NCBI RefSeq assembly: GCF_002198655.1
Contig: NZ_MWLN01000181.1
Span: forward strand, 1-64,000
Source of the DNA: Kineosporia sp. A_224
Lineage (GTDB): Bacteria > Actinomycetota > Actinomycetes > Actinomycetales > Kineosporiaceae
Direction: 5' to 3'
Length of the DNA: 64,000 nt
How positions within the stretch are numbered: the first letter of the stretch is position 1; each line of letters starts with the position of its first letter. Shown piece after piece: positions 25,334 through 33,481 of the stretch. Under the pieces are notes generated by a model. The model was not told where the DNA came from. It worked only from the letters and a program-made list of their open reading frames with translations, and searched no databases. The translations under genes were made by a program, and so were the position numbers.

Positions 25334-26346
25334 GCGACCGCGACGACCGGGTGGCCGGCGCCCTGCTCGGCGTCCACGCGGGGGACAGCCTCGGCGCCAC
25401 CCTGGAGTTCATGGACTGGCAGGCGGTCCGGGAGCGCTACCCGGACGGCCTGCGCGAGATCGTCGGCGGCGGGGCCTTCGACTGGCCCGCCGGCGCGCCC
25501 ACGGACGACACGGACCTGACCCGCGCCGTCCTCCTGGCGTACCTCGACACGGCGCGGGACCCGTCGGCCGTCGTCGTCCGCTGCGCCGCCGAGCACATGC
25601 TCGACTGGTTCGAGGGGCGCTGGCCCGGCCGCGTCGAGGGCACGACGCCCCGCGACGTCGGGGGCGCGACGGAGCGCGGGCTGTCGCGCTACCGCGAGTC
25701 CGGCGACCCGCTGCAGGCCGGCGCCGGCCGGGGCCAGGCCGGCAACGGCTCGCTCATGCGGTGCATCCCGACGGCCCTCTTCCAGCCGGACGTCGGCCTG
25801 CGCGCCCGGGAGGCGATGCTCGTCTCGGCGATCACGCACGACGACGCCCGCTGCACCGTCGCCTGCGCCGCCTACGTCGAGGTCGCCGCAGCGCTCGTCG
25901 ACGGCGCGGCACCCGGTGCCGCGCTCGCCGCCGGGGAGGGCGTCGTCCGCGCGGTGGGCCCGACCGCGCAGGGGACGCCGCCGCAGCACGACGCGCGGGC
26001 CACCGACGAGGTGCTCGCGGCGATCGCCGCCGGGCGCGGTCTGCGGCTGCCGGACCTCGTCGCCCTCGGCCCGGACCAGGCCTTCCCCCGGTTCGGCGGG
26101 TACGTCCTCACCGCCCTGACGCTCGCCGTCGTCGCGCTGCTCGACCCGCGGCCGTTCGCCGAGGTGCTCGCGGACGTCGTCCGGCTCGGCGGGGACGCGG
26201 ACACCAACGGTGCGATCGCGGGCGGTCTCCTCGGGGCCAGGGACGGCCTGGGGGCGCTGCCGGGGGCGTGGCTCGAGCGGCTCCACCTGCGGGACGAGTT
26301 CCTCGCCGCGGCCCGGACGCTGCAGGAGCCGCCCGCAGGCCCGTGA
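25330..26346 (+). CDS. ADP-ribosylglycohydrolase family protein
   Basis: A 338-residue ARH/DraG-family hydrolase. Paired magnesium-binding motifs are intact: PTDDTDLT at about residues 57-64 and GGDADTNGAIAG near 287-298. The N-terminal DRVAGALLGVHAGDSLGA and the central GNGSLMRC are also conserved in the family. Members cleave ADP-ribose from proteins, or hydrolyse ADP-ribose-like or modified nucleosides. Its ATG overlaps the stop of the GntR regulator (ATGA), so the regulator probably controls the hydrolase in response to a related metabolite (inference). No ADP-ribosyltransferase is seen nearby. Confidence 0.9.
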   Translation: MSDRDDRVAGALLGVHAGDSLGATLEFMDWQAVRERYPDGLREIVGGGAFDWPAGAPTDDTDLTRAVLLAYLDTARDPSAVVVRCAAEHMLDWFEGRWPGRVEGTTPRDVGGATERGLSRYRESGDPLQAGAGRGQAGNGSLMRCIPTALFQPDVGLRAREAMLVSAITHDDARCTVACAAYVEVAAALVDGAAPGAALAAGEGVVRAVGPTAQGTPPQHDARATDEVLAAIAAGRGLRLPDLVALGPDQAFPRFGGYVLTALTLAVVALLDPRPFAEVLADVVRLGGDADTNGAIAGGLLGARDGLGALPGAWLERLHLRDEFLAAARTLQEPPAGP

Positions 26347-26408
26347 CCCGACCGGGCCGGCGACCTTCGCCCCGGCCCGGCGCCCCGTGGCCGGAGCATC
26401 GTGGAGGG

Positions 26409-26867
26409 ATGACCGACGTCCGTTTCGTCGACCTCGTCGAGCAGCCCACCGCGGTGGTGCGCGACCGGGTCCGGATGACCGAGCTCACGTCCTTCTTCGG
26501 TGCGGCGTTCGACGCCGTGGCCGGGACGCTTGCCGCCCGGGGCGCCGCCCCGGCCGGGCCGCCGTTCGCGTACTACCACGGGATGCCCACCGAGTGGGTC
26601 GACGTCGAGGCCGGGTTCCCCGTCCGGACGCCGATCGAGCCGTCGGGCACGGTGGTCCCGAGCGTCCTGCCGGCCGGGCACGCGGCCGAGGCGACCCACG
26701 TCGGCCCGTACGACACGCTCGGGGACACCTACGACGACGTCCTCGGGGCGGTCCGGGCCGGCGGTCACCAGCCCGCGTCCGGGATGTGGGAGTACTACCT
26801 CAGCGACCCCGCGGCCGAGCCCGACCCCGCGACGTGGCGCACGACGGTGGTGTGGCCGGTCTCCTGA
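26409..26867 (+). CDS. GyrI-like small-molecule-binding domain protein
   Basis: A 152-residue stand-alone GyrI-like/effector-binding domain, the fold used by AraC- and MerR-type regulators to bind small amphipathic ligands. Family pattern is seen in the duplicated beta-alpha-beta-beta layout: FVDLVEQPTAVVRDRV, PPFAYYHG, VDVEAGFPV, and HVGPYDTLGDTYDDV followed by MWEYYLSDP. There is no DNA-binding domain, so it may sequester or hydrolyse ligands. ATG 26409 has GGAGGG immediately upstream at very short spacing, and CATCGT ends five bases before it, so a leaderless message is an alternative. It converges with the dehydrogenase gene. Confidence 0.85.
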   Translation: MTDVRFVDLVEQPTAVVRDRVRMTELTSFFGAAFDAVAGTLAARGAAPAGPPFAYYHGMPTEWVDVEAGFPVRTPIEPSGTVVPSVLPAGHAAEATHVGPYDTLGDTYDDVLGAVRAGGHQPASGMWEYYLSDPAAEPDPATWRTTVVWPVS

Positions 26868-26883
26868 CCGCCCGGCCGTCTGC

Positions 26884-29457
26884 TCAGCCGTCCGCACGCA
26901 CCCGGGCCGACGTCGGGTCGTGCAGCACGCCGTCCGCGACCGTGCCGCCGACCCACTCGCCGAACAGGTCCACCTCGACCCGGGTGCCGGGCACGGCGGC
27001 CGCGACCGGCAGGTACGAGTAGAGGATCGACGCGGCGACCGTCCAGCCGTAGCCGGCCGAGGTGACCCGGCCGGCGACCTCGCCGGCGTGCGGGCCGTCG
27101 ACGACCCGGACCGGTTCGCTCCCGACGGCGACGGCCCGGGGGTCGTCGAGGGTCACGCAGGCGAGCGAGCGCGCCGGGCCGCCCGCGACGCGGGCGGCGC
27201 GCAGCGCGTCGGCGCCGACGAAGCCGCCGGGCTTGTCGAGCTTCACGGCGAAGGAGAGGCCCGCCTCGTCCGGCGTCGTCTCCGGGGTCAGGTCGCCGGC
27301 CCAGACCCGGTAGCCCTTCTCCAGACGCAGCGAGTCGATGGCCCGGTAGCCGGCGGCGACGAGGCCGTGCGGCCGGCCCGCCTCCCACAGGGTGCGCCAC
27401 AGTGCCGCGCCGTACTCGCTCGAGGCGTAGACCTCCCAGCCGAGCTCGCCGACGAACGTCACCCGGACGAGCCGCACCGGCACGTCGCCGACCGTCGTCG
27501 CGCGCGACGACAGGAACGGGAAGTCCTTGTTGGACAACGACTGCGGGGTCAACGGGCCGAGCACGTCGCGCGCCTTCGGGCCCCAGAGGCCGTAGCAGAC
27601 GTACTGCCCTGTGACGTCCTCGATCCGGGCGTCCAGCCGGCCGTCGTGACCGGTCCCGACCCCCTGCGCCGTGAGGTCGTCGGCCCGGCGGCGCAGCCAC
27701 GACAGGTCGTGCAGGCCGAACGCCGTCCCGGTGACGACGACGAACGCGTCGTCCGCGGTACGCGTCACGGTGACGTCGGCCTCGATGCCGCCGCGGTGGT
27801 TGAGCCACTGGGTGTACGTCACCGACCCGACGGCCCGGTCGACCCGGCCGGCGCTGACCCGCTCGAGGAGCAGGGCGGCGTCCGGCCCGGTGACCGCGAG
27901 CTTCGCGAACGACGTCTCGTCGAAGAGCGCGGCCGCCGTCCGGGCGCCGTGGTGCTCGGCGGCGATCGCGGGGGACCACGAGCGGCCGGCCCAGGTGCGC
28001 GGCCGGACGGCGTCGACGCCGCCCGCCGCGGCGAGCAGGGCCTCGCCGGCCGCGGCGTTCGCCTCGTACCAGTCGACCCGCTCCCAGCCGGCCTTCTCGC
28101 CGAGGTGCGCGCCGTGGGCGGTGTGCCACTCGAACGCCGGCGAGGTGCGCAGCGGCCGCCCCGCGGTGCGGTCCCGGTGCGGGTAGGCGATGTCGTAGTA
28201 CGTCGCGTAGGTCTCGACGGTGCGGGCCAGGGTGTACGACGGCGAGTCGTACGCCGGCCCGAAGCGGCGGATGTCCATGTGCCACACGTCGAGCGACGGT
28301 GAGCCCTCGAGCACCCACTCCGCCATGACCTGGCCGATGCCGCCGGCACCGGCGATCCCGTGCGCGCAGAACCCGGCCGCGACGAAGAACCCGCCGACCT
28401 CGCTCTCCCCGAGGCAGAACTCGTTGTCGGGCGTGAACGCCTCGGGCCCGTTGATGAGCTTGCGGACGCCGACGTCGTCCATCGCCGGCACCCGGACCCG
28501 GCTGTTCTCGGCGATCTGCTCGAAGCGGTCCCAGTCCTCCGGGAGCAGCCGGCCGTTGAAGTCGGCGGGCACGTCGTCGAAGGAGGTCGTGGACGCCGTC
28601 CACGGAGCCGGGTCGCGCTCGTAGCCGCCCATGAGCAGGCCGTCGACCTCCTGCCGCCAGTACACGAGCCAGTCCGGGTCGCGCAGCGTCGGCAGCGGCT
28701 TCTCCCGCGGGCCGAGCCGGTCGGTGAGCAGCGGCTCGGTGACGATGTACTGGTGCGCCATCGGCACGAGCGGCACCCGGACGCCGACCATCCGCGCGAT
28801 CTGCGCCGCGAACATGCCGCCGCAGTCGACGACCACCTCGCACTCGACGTCCCCGCGGTCGGTGCGCACCCGGGACACCCGGCGCCGCCCGCCCGGCAGC
28901 GTCACGGTGTCGATCCCCGTCACCCGGGTCCGGGTGCGGACCTCGACCCCGCCGGCCCGCGCGCCCGCGACGAGCGACAGGCACAGGGACGACGGGTCGA
29001 CCCAGCCGTCCTCGGGCAGCCAGGCGGCGCCCACGACCCCCGTGGGATCCATGAGCGGGAACAGGTCGACGGCCTCCGCGACCGAGATCTCCTCCAGGCC
29101 GAGGCCGTAGGTCTTCGCCCAGCTCACCTGCCGGCGGATCTCCTCGAGCCGTTCGGGCGACGACGCGAGCTTCAGGCCGCCGCTCGGCACCCAGCCCGGC
29201 GGGTGCTCGCCGCCCTGGAGCTCGGCGTACAGCGCTGCGGAGTGCATGTTCATCCGCGTGAGCGTCGGGTCGGCCCGGAGCACGCCGACGAGGCCGGCGG
29301 AGTGGAACGTCGAGCCGCTCGTGAGGTCGGCCCGCTCCAGGAGCAGGACGTCGCGCTCGCCGGCCTGCGCGAGGTGGTACGCGACGCTCGCACCGCCCAC
29401 CCCGCCGCCGATGACGACGACGCGTGCGGACGAGGGCAGGGCGGCCGGATCGCTCAT
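26884..29457 (-). CDS. FAD-dependent dimethylglycine/sarcosine dehydrogenase-like protein with GcvT domain
   Basis: An 857-residue two-part enzyme. An N-terminal DAO-type FAD domain starts with VVVIGGGVGGASVAYHL (GGGVGG at residues 17-22) and runs to about 430. The C-terminal half is a GcvT/aminomethyltransferase-like tetrahydrofolate domain (LFDETSFAKLAVTGPDA, FVGELGWEVY, LRLEKGYRVWAGDLTPETTP, VKLDKPGGFVG). Such proteins demethylate N-methylated glycines and pass the one-carbon unit to tetrahydrofolate. ATG 29457 has TACCGT (29464-29469, reverse strand) six bases upstream and no Shine-Dalgarno, so it is probably leaderless. An operator covers the -35 region. It is divergent from the choline-kinase-like gene. 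Confidence 0.88.
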   Translation of the reverse strand: MSDPAALPSSARVVVIGGGVGGASVAYHLAQAGERDVLLLERADLTSGSTFHSAGLVGVLRADPTLTRMNMHSAALYAELQGGEHPPGWVPSGGLKLASSPERLEEIRRQVSWAKTYGLGLEEISVAEAVDLFPLMDPTGVVGAAWLPEDGWVDPSSLCLSLVAGARAGGVEVRTRTRVTGIDTVTLPGGRRRVSRVRTDRGDVECEVVVDCGGMFAAQIARMVGVRVPLVPMAHQYIVTEPLLTDRLGPREKPLPTLRDPDWLVYWRQEVDGLLMGGYERDPAPWTASTTSFDDVPADFNGRLLPEDWDRFEQIAENSRVRVPAMDDVGVRKLINGPEAFTPDNEFCLGESEVGGFFVAAGFCAHGIAGAGGIGQVMAEWVLEGSPSLDVWHMDIRRFGPAYDSPSYTLARTVETYATYYDIAYPHRDRTAGRPLRTSPAFEWHTAHGAHLGEKAGWERVDWYEANAAAGEALLAAAGGVDAVRPRTWAGRSWSPAIAAEHHGARTAAALFDETSFAKLAVTGPDAALLLERVSAGRVDRAVGSVTYTQWLNHRGGIEADVTVTRTADDAFVVVTGTAFGLHDLSWLRRRADDLTAQGVGTGHDGRLDARIEDVTGQYVCYGLWGPKARDVLGPLTPQSLSNKDFPFLSSRATTVGDVPVRLVRVTFVGELGWEVYASSEYGAALWRTLWEAGRPHGLVAAGYRAIDSLRLEKGYRVWAGDLTPETTPDEAGLSFAVKLDKPGGFVGADALRAARVAGGPARSLACVTLDDPRAVAVGSEPVRVVDGPHAGEVAGRVTSAGYGWTVAASILYSYLPVAAAVPGTRVEVDLFGEWVGGTVADGVLHDPTSARVRADG

Positions 29458-29463
29458 GCGCCA

Positions 29464-29497
29464 ACGGTAGCCAGCCGCCGCGGTTCAGGTATAGACC
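29464..29497 (-). promoter_or_regulatory. Promoter of the dehydrogenase with HutC/DasR-type operator
   Basis: The -10 TACCGT (29464-29469, reverse strand) lies six bases before the ATG. The palindrome-like GGTATAGACC at 29488-29497 falls where the -35 should be (18 bases upstream of the -10). GGTNTAGACC is the core of the sites bound by HutC-subfamily GntR regulators such as DasR. Confidence 0.6.
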
Positions 29498-29559
29498 GAA
29501 TACGGGCGGGCCCACCTGTCACGAGACCGTCACCGGCCCGCAGCGCCCCCGACATCTGA

Positions 29560-29600
29560 GGTCTAGACCCTAAGGGGCGCCAGCCCCTAGCATCCGCCCA
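29560..29600 (+). promoter_or_regulatory. Promoter of the choline-kinase-like operon with HutC/DasR-type operator
   Basis: The perfect palindrome GGTCTAGACC occupies 29560-29569. TAGCAT at 29588-29593 is a plausible -10, and 18 bases before it TAGACC (29564-29569) would be the -35, inside the operator. CTAAGGGGC and GCCCCTAG form a small dyad across the spacer. The site mirrors the one on the divergent promoter. Confidence 0.6.
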
Positions 29601-29670
29601 CAGGCTCCCGGCGAGGCAGGCGTCCGGGTGCCCGGGCCCGCGCGCCGGGCCGCACCTCCAGGGAGTCCGG

Positions 29671-30624
29671 GTGGCATCGGCAGACCGTGACGTACGGGCG
29701 GGACGCTCTGCGAGCACGCTCGCGGACGACGCCGTCGTCGAACGCGTGCTCGACGCCGTCGAGTGCCTGCACAGCCGGACCGGCTGGGAACGGGTCTCCG
29801 GCGGCCTGACGAACGTCAACGTGCGGGTGCACCTGCCGGACGGCGACGCCATCGCACGGATCGCCACCCAGGACAGCGCGCTGCTCGCCATCGACCGCAC
29901 CGCCGAGCACCTCAACAGCGTCGCCGCGGCCGCGAGCGGTGCGGCGCCGGCAGTGCTCGGCTACGAGCCGGCGGCCGGGGTGCTCGTCGTGCGCTGGGTC
30001 GTCGGCCGCACCTACTCGCCCGCGGACGTCGCGGCGAACCTCCCGCGGATCGCCGCCGCCTGCCGGCTGCTGCACTCCGGGCCGCGGTTCAGCGGCGACT
30101 TCGACATGTTCGCCGTCCAGCGCGGCTACCTCGACGTCGTGCGCGAGAAGGGGTTCCGGCTACCGCCGCGCTACCTGGACTTCCTGCCGGCCTTCGACGA
30201 CATGCGCCGCGCGCTCGCCGTCCGGGCGACCGGAACAGTGCCGTGCAACAACGACCTGCTCGCGGAGAACTTCGTCGACGACGGCCGGCAGGTCTGGATC
30301 ATCGACTACGAGTACGGCGGCAACAACGACGCCTGCTTCGAGCTCGGCAACATCTGGAGCGAGTCGACGCTGCCGGTCGAGGCGCTCGACGAGCTCGTCA
30401 CCGCCTACTACGGCCGGGCCTCCGCGGCGCTCGTCGCCCGGGCCCGGCTGCTCGGTCTCGCCTCGAAGTACGGCTGGACGCTCTGGGCCTCGATCCAGGA
30501 CGGCGCCAGCACGCTGGACTTCGACTTCTGGTCATGGGGGATGGAGAAGTACGAGCGAGCCGTCGCGGAGTTCGACGGCCCCGACTTCGCCCGACTGCTC
30601 GAGGAGGCCGCCGCACCCGACTGA
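29671..30624 (+). CDS. Choline-kinase-like phosphotransferase
   Basis: A 317-residue aminoglycoside-phosphotransferase/choline-kinase-fold protein. An N-terminal lobe contains RVSGGLTNVNVRV (a LicA-like nucleotide loop). The catalytic loop CNNDLLAENF near residues 190-199 has the Asp and Asn, and WIIDYEYGGNNDACFELGNIWSE carries the metal-binding Asp, as in choline and ethanolamine kinases. The likely substrate is a small amino-alcohol. GTG 29671 has Shine-Dalgarno AGGGAG. The permease gene follows after 43 bases, in the same transcript. The divergent demethylating dehydrogenase fits uptake and breakdown of a quaternary or methylated amine (inference). Confidence 0.8.
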   Translation: MASADRDVRAGRSASTLADDAVVERVLDAVECLHSRTGWERVSGGLTNVNVRVHLPDGDAIARIATQDSALLAIDRTAEHLNSVAAAASGAAPAVLGYEPAAGVLVVRWVVGRTYSPADVAANLPRIAAACRLLHSGPRFSGDFDMFAVQRGYLDVVREKGFRLPPRYLDFLPAFDDMRRALAVRATGTVPCNNDLLAENFVDDGRQVWIIDYEYGGNNDACFELGNIWSESTLPVEALDELVTAYYGRASAALVARARLLGLASKYGWTLWASIQDGASTLDFDFWSWGMEKYERAVAEFDGPDFARLLEEAAAPD

Positions 30625-30667
30625 CGCGTCCAGCACGAACCCTGTCGTCCCCCATGGAGGAGCACTC

Positions 30668-32302
30668 GTGGCAGACCAGAAGAACCTGAGCGAGGACGAG
30701 CAGCTGCTCGCCCAGCTCGGCTACAAGCAGGAGCTGAGCCGGACCTGGTCCGGCTTCTCGAACTTCGCGATCTCGTTCTCGATCATCTCGATCCTCGCCG
30801 GCTGCTTCACGACGTACGGCGTCGCCTGGAACAACGGCGGCCCGATCGCCATCTCGTGGGGCTGGCCGCTCATCTCGGCCTTCATCCTCGTCATCGGGTT
30901 CTGCATGTCCGAGCTCGTCTCGGCGTACCCGACGTCGGGCGGGATCTACTGGTGGGCCGCCAAGCTCGGCGGTGCCAAGGCCGGCTACTACACCGGCTGG
31001 CTCAACCTCATCGGCCTCATCGCGGTCATCGCGTCGGTGGCCTACGGCTGCGCGACGTTCATCGACCTCGCGCTCGGCACGGTGAGCTCGTCGTGGGCCG
31101 AGGGCTACTCGCTGGCCCGGGTGTTCTGGATGTTCCTCGTGGTGCTCGTCGCGGTGGCCGCGGTGAACATCTTCTCCAGCCACCTGCTCGCGGTGCTCAA
31201 CAACATCTCCGTGTGGTGGCACGTCGCCGGCGCGGCCGTCGTCATCCTCATCCTCATCTTCCTGCCCGACTCGCACCTGTCGATCGGCGAGGTGTTCACG
31301 ACCCGGGTCAACAACACCGGCGGCCTCAACGGCGGCGACACGAACGGCCTCGGGTTCTGGTTCCACGTGCTGCCGCTCGGCTTCCTGCTGACGCAGTACA
31401 CGATCACCGGGTTCGACGCCTCCGCGCACCTGTCGGAGGAGACCCAGGGCGCGGCCAACGCGGCGGCCAAGGGCATCTGGCAGTCGATCTTCTACTCGGC
31501 GGTCGGCGGCTACGTCCTGCTGCTCGCGTTCACGTTCGCCGTGCAGGACATCGACGGCGTGACGGCCGGCGGCGGCGGCGTCGCGGTGATCTTCAGCCAG
31601 GCGCTCAGCACCGGCTGGGCGGGCACGGTCCTGTTCATCGCGGCGATCGGCCAGTTCTTCTGCTCGATGGCCTGCATGACGTCCTGCTCGCGGATGCTCT
31701 TCGCGTTCAGCCGTGACGGTGCCGTGCCCGGGGCGCAGTACTGGTCGAAGCTGTCCGCGACCAAGGTGCCGGTCAACGCCGTCATCATCTCCTCGGTCGT
31801 CGCGGTCCTCATCACGATCCCCGCGCTTATCGAGGTGAACATCGGGACGGCCGAGGCGCCGATCATCGTGCCGACCGCCTTCTACGCCGTCGTCTCGGTC
31901 GCCGTCATCGGCCTGTACGTGGCCTTCGCGATCCCGATCTGGCTGCGGCTGCGGGCCGGGGACCGGTTCGTCCCCGGGTCGTGGACGCTCGGGTCGAAGT
32001 ACAAGTGGATGTGCTGGACCGCGGTCGTCGAGATCGTCGTCATCTCGGTGTACTTCATCCTGCCGGTGACGCCGGCCGGTACCCCGGGCAACGCGGACTT
32101 CGCCTGGAAGTTCGTCAACTACGCGCCGATCCTCCTGGGTGCCTCGCTGCTCGCGCTGTGGGCGGGCTGGCACCTCTCGGCGAAGAAGTGGTTCACCGGT
32201 CCGAAGACGACCATCGACCTCCCGGCGGGCGTCACCTCCGCCGACGAGATCAAGCTCGAGCACGAGCACAAGGGCTACCTCACCGGCGAGCACGACGCCT
32301 GA
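30668..32302 (+). CDS. APC-family amino acid / amine permease
   Basis: A 544-residue integral membrane transporter of the amino acid-polyamine-organocation family, with about 12 hydrophobic helices. The N-terminus reads ADQKNLSEDEQLLAQLGYKQELSRTWSGFSNFAISFSIISIL, as in eukaryote-like GABA/choline permeases. Helix 1 and the segment GGIYWWAAKLGG are typical. TQYTITGFDASAHLSEET (about residues 240-257) marks helix 6, the broken substrate helix. Shine-Dalgarno GGAGGAGC precedes GTG 30668. It lies downstream of the choline-kinase-like gene and ends in a strong hairpin. The substrate is probably an amine or amino-alcohol (inference). Confidence 0.88.
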   Translation: MADQKNLSEDEQLLAQLGYKQELSRTWSGFSNFAISFSIISILAGCFTTYGVAWNNGGPIAISWGWPLISAFILVIGFCMSELVSAYPTSGGIYWWAAKLGGAKAGYYTGWLNLIGLIAVIASVAYGCATFIDLALGTVSSSWAEGYSLARVFWMFLVVLVAVAAVNIFSSHLLAVLNNISVWWHVAGAAVVILILIFLPDSHLSIGEVFTTRVNNTGGLNGGDTNGLGFWFHVLPLGFLLTQYTITGFDASAHLSEETQGAANAAAKGIWQSIFYSAVGGYVLLLAFTFAVQDIDGVTAGGGGVAVIFSQALSTGWAGTVLFIAAIGQFFCSMACMTSCSRMLFAFSRDGAVPGAQYWSKLSATKVPVNAVIISSVVAVLITIPALIEVNIGTAEAPIIVPTAFYAVVSVAVIGLYVAFAIPIWLRLRAGDRFVPGSWTLGSKYKWMCWTAVVEIVVISVYFILPVTPAGTPGNADFAWKFVNYAPILLGASLLALWAGWHLSAKKWFTGPKTTIDLPAGVTSADEIKLEHEHKGYLTGEHDA

Positions 32303-32329
32303 GGTCGTCCGGCAGGTCCCGGCACCACG

Positions 32330-32369
32330 CGGACGGCGCCGCTCCCCGGCAGGGGAGCGGCGCCGTCCG
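32330..32369. terminator. Terminator between convergent permease and repeat-rich membrane protein
   Basis: A perfect 18-base stem (32330-32347 with 32352-32369) and loop GGCA. It serves both converging genes. There is no T tract. Confidence 0.8.
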
Positions 32370-32402
32370 TCGTTCTCCGGGCGTCGCCGGGAGTGCGTGC
32401 CG

Positions 32403-33350
32403 TCAGGGCGTGAACTGCTCGGCCACGTAGTAGACCGGGCCGTCCGGCGCCTGCGTGTGCCGCAGCCACAGCAGCAGGCTGTCGCCGGTCGAGACGATGC
32501 CGACCGCCTTCTCGTAGAACTGGTCCGCGGTGATCGGCTGGGTCTTCACCCCGTCACCGTCGCCGAGCGCGAACTGGGCGTAGATCACGGCGTCCTTCGT
32601 CAGCGTGAAGGTCCGCAGCTTGGGGTTGGTGTTGACGACCGCGTAGTCGAGCGGCTCCTCGTCGGGGTGCTGCGCGTAGTACTCCTGCGCCTTGGCGCCG
32701 GTGACGAACGACGCGCGGTCCACCGTGACCGTGTAGCCGTCCGCGGTCTGCTCGACCTCCTTGAGGAGGCCGAAGTCCATCCCCGCGGTCGTCGTCGGGT
32801 CGTCGACGTAGGCGGTCTCCCGGGGCGTCGGGGTGGCCGTCTTCGTCGGCGCCTTCGTGGTCTTCGTGGCCTTCGGGGTGGCGGCCGGGTCCGCGGACGT
32901 CGCCGGGGCGGCCGACGACGAACCGGAGGCCGTCGGCGTCGTCGTCACCGTCTTCGACGGGCGCAGCAGCCCGTAGACACCGCCCGCGAGGACGGCGAGC
33001 AGCACGGTGACGACCATCGTCGTGACGACGACCTTGCGGCTCGGACCGCCGCCGCCGCGGGGCGGCTCGGGGGCGCCGCCACGGCCGCCGAGGTCCCATG
33101 CCGGCTCGCCCGGCGGCCGCCCGAGCAGGCCGCGCCCGGGGTCGGGGAAGCCGCCCTGGTCCGGGTAGCCGCCCTGCTGGGGGTAGCCGCCCTGCTGGGG
33201 GTAGCCGCCCTGCTGGGGGTAGCCCTGGTCCGGGTAGCCGCCCTGCTGGGGGTACGCCTGCGTCGGGAACCCACCCGGCTGCTGAGGCCCGGGGTAGCCG
33301 CCCTGCGGGGGGTAGCCCGGGGCCTGGCCGCCGAAACGGTCGTCGTCCAT
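32403..33350 (-). CDS. Membrane-anchored protein with PQQGGY repeats
   Basis: A 315-residue protein of unknown function. The first 75 residues are Pro/Gln/Gly/Tyr repeats (GYPQQG-type), encoded by tandem 18-base units. One transmembrane helix follows (about residues 104-126, [23 protein letters not shown]), then a Thr/Pro/Lys-rich linker and a C-terminal extracellular domain of about 125 residues ([38 protein letters not shown]). This design, disordered cytoplasmic repeats plus a surface domain, is common in actinobacterial cell-envelope proteins. ATG 33350 has GAGAGGCGG upstream. It is divergent from the PerM-like gene. Confidence 0.75.
   Translation of the reverse strand: MDDDRFGGQAPGYPPQGGYPGPQQPGGFPTQAYPQQGGYPDQGYPQQGGYPQQGGYPQQGGYPDQGGFPDPGRGLLGRPPGEPAWDLGGRGGAPEPPRGGGGPSRKVVVTTMVVTVLLAVLAGGVYGLLRPSKTVTTTPTASGSSSAAPATSADPAATPKATKTTKAPTKTATPTPRETAYVDDPTTTAGMDFGLLKEVEQTADGYTVTVDRASFVTGAKAQEYYAQHPDEEPLDYAVVNTNPKLRTFTLTKDAVIYAQFALGDGDGVKTQPITADQFYEKAVGIVSTGDSLLLWLRHTQAPDGPVYYVAEQFTP
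33163..33330 (-). repeat. Tandem 18-bp coding repeats (PQQGGY)
   Basis: Units of GTAGCCGCCCTGCTGGGG on the plus strand are repeated; three copies in the 33175-33230 region are identical and the flanking ones are degenerate. They encode the low-complexity N-terminus of the membrane protein. Confidence 0.8.
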
Positions 33351-33481
33351 CGTCCGCCTCTCATGGTCGACTCGCGGTCGACGTGCGGCGCACATCGTCC
33401 ACCGTCGGTGGGGGAGGGCGTCAACTCGGCCTGCGTGCCTCCCGGCGCGTCTGCGGCCCGCCCCGGGCCGGGTGGCTGACG

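Noticed and set aside
33163-33330. CRISPR-like direct repeats
   Set aside because: Units are 18 bases with no spacers and lie in frame inside a coding region, encoding PQQGGY repeats.
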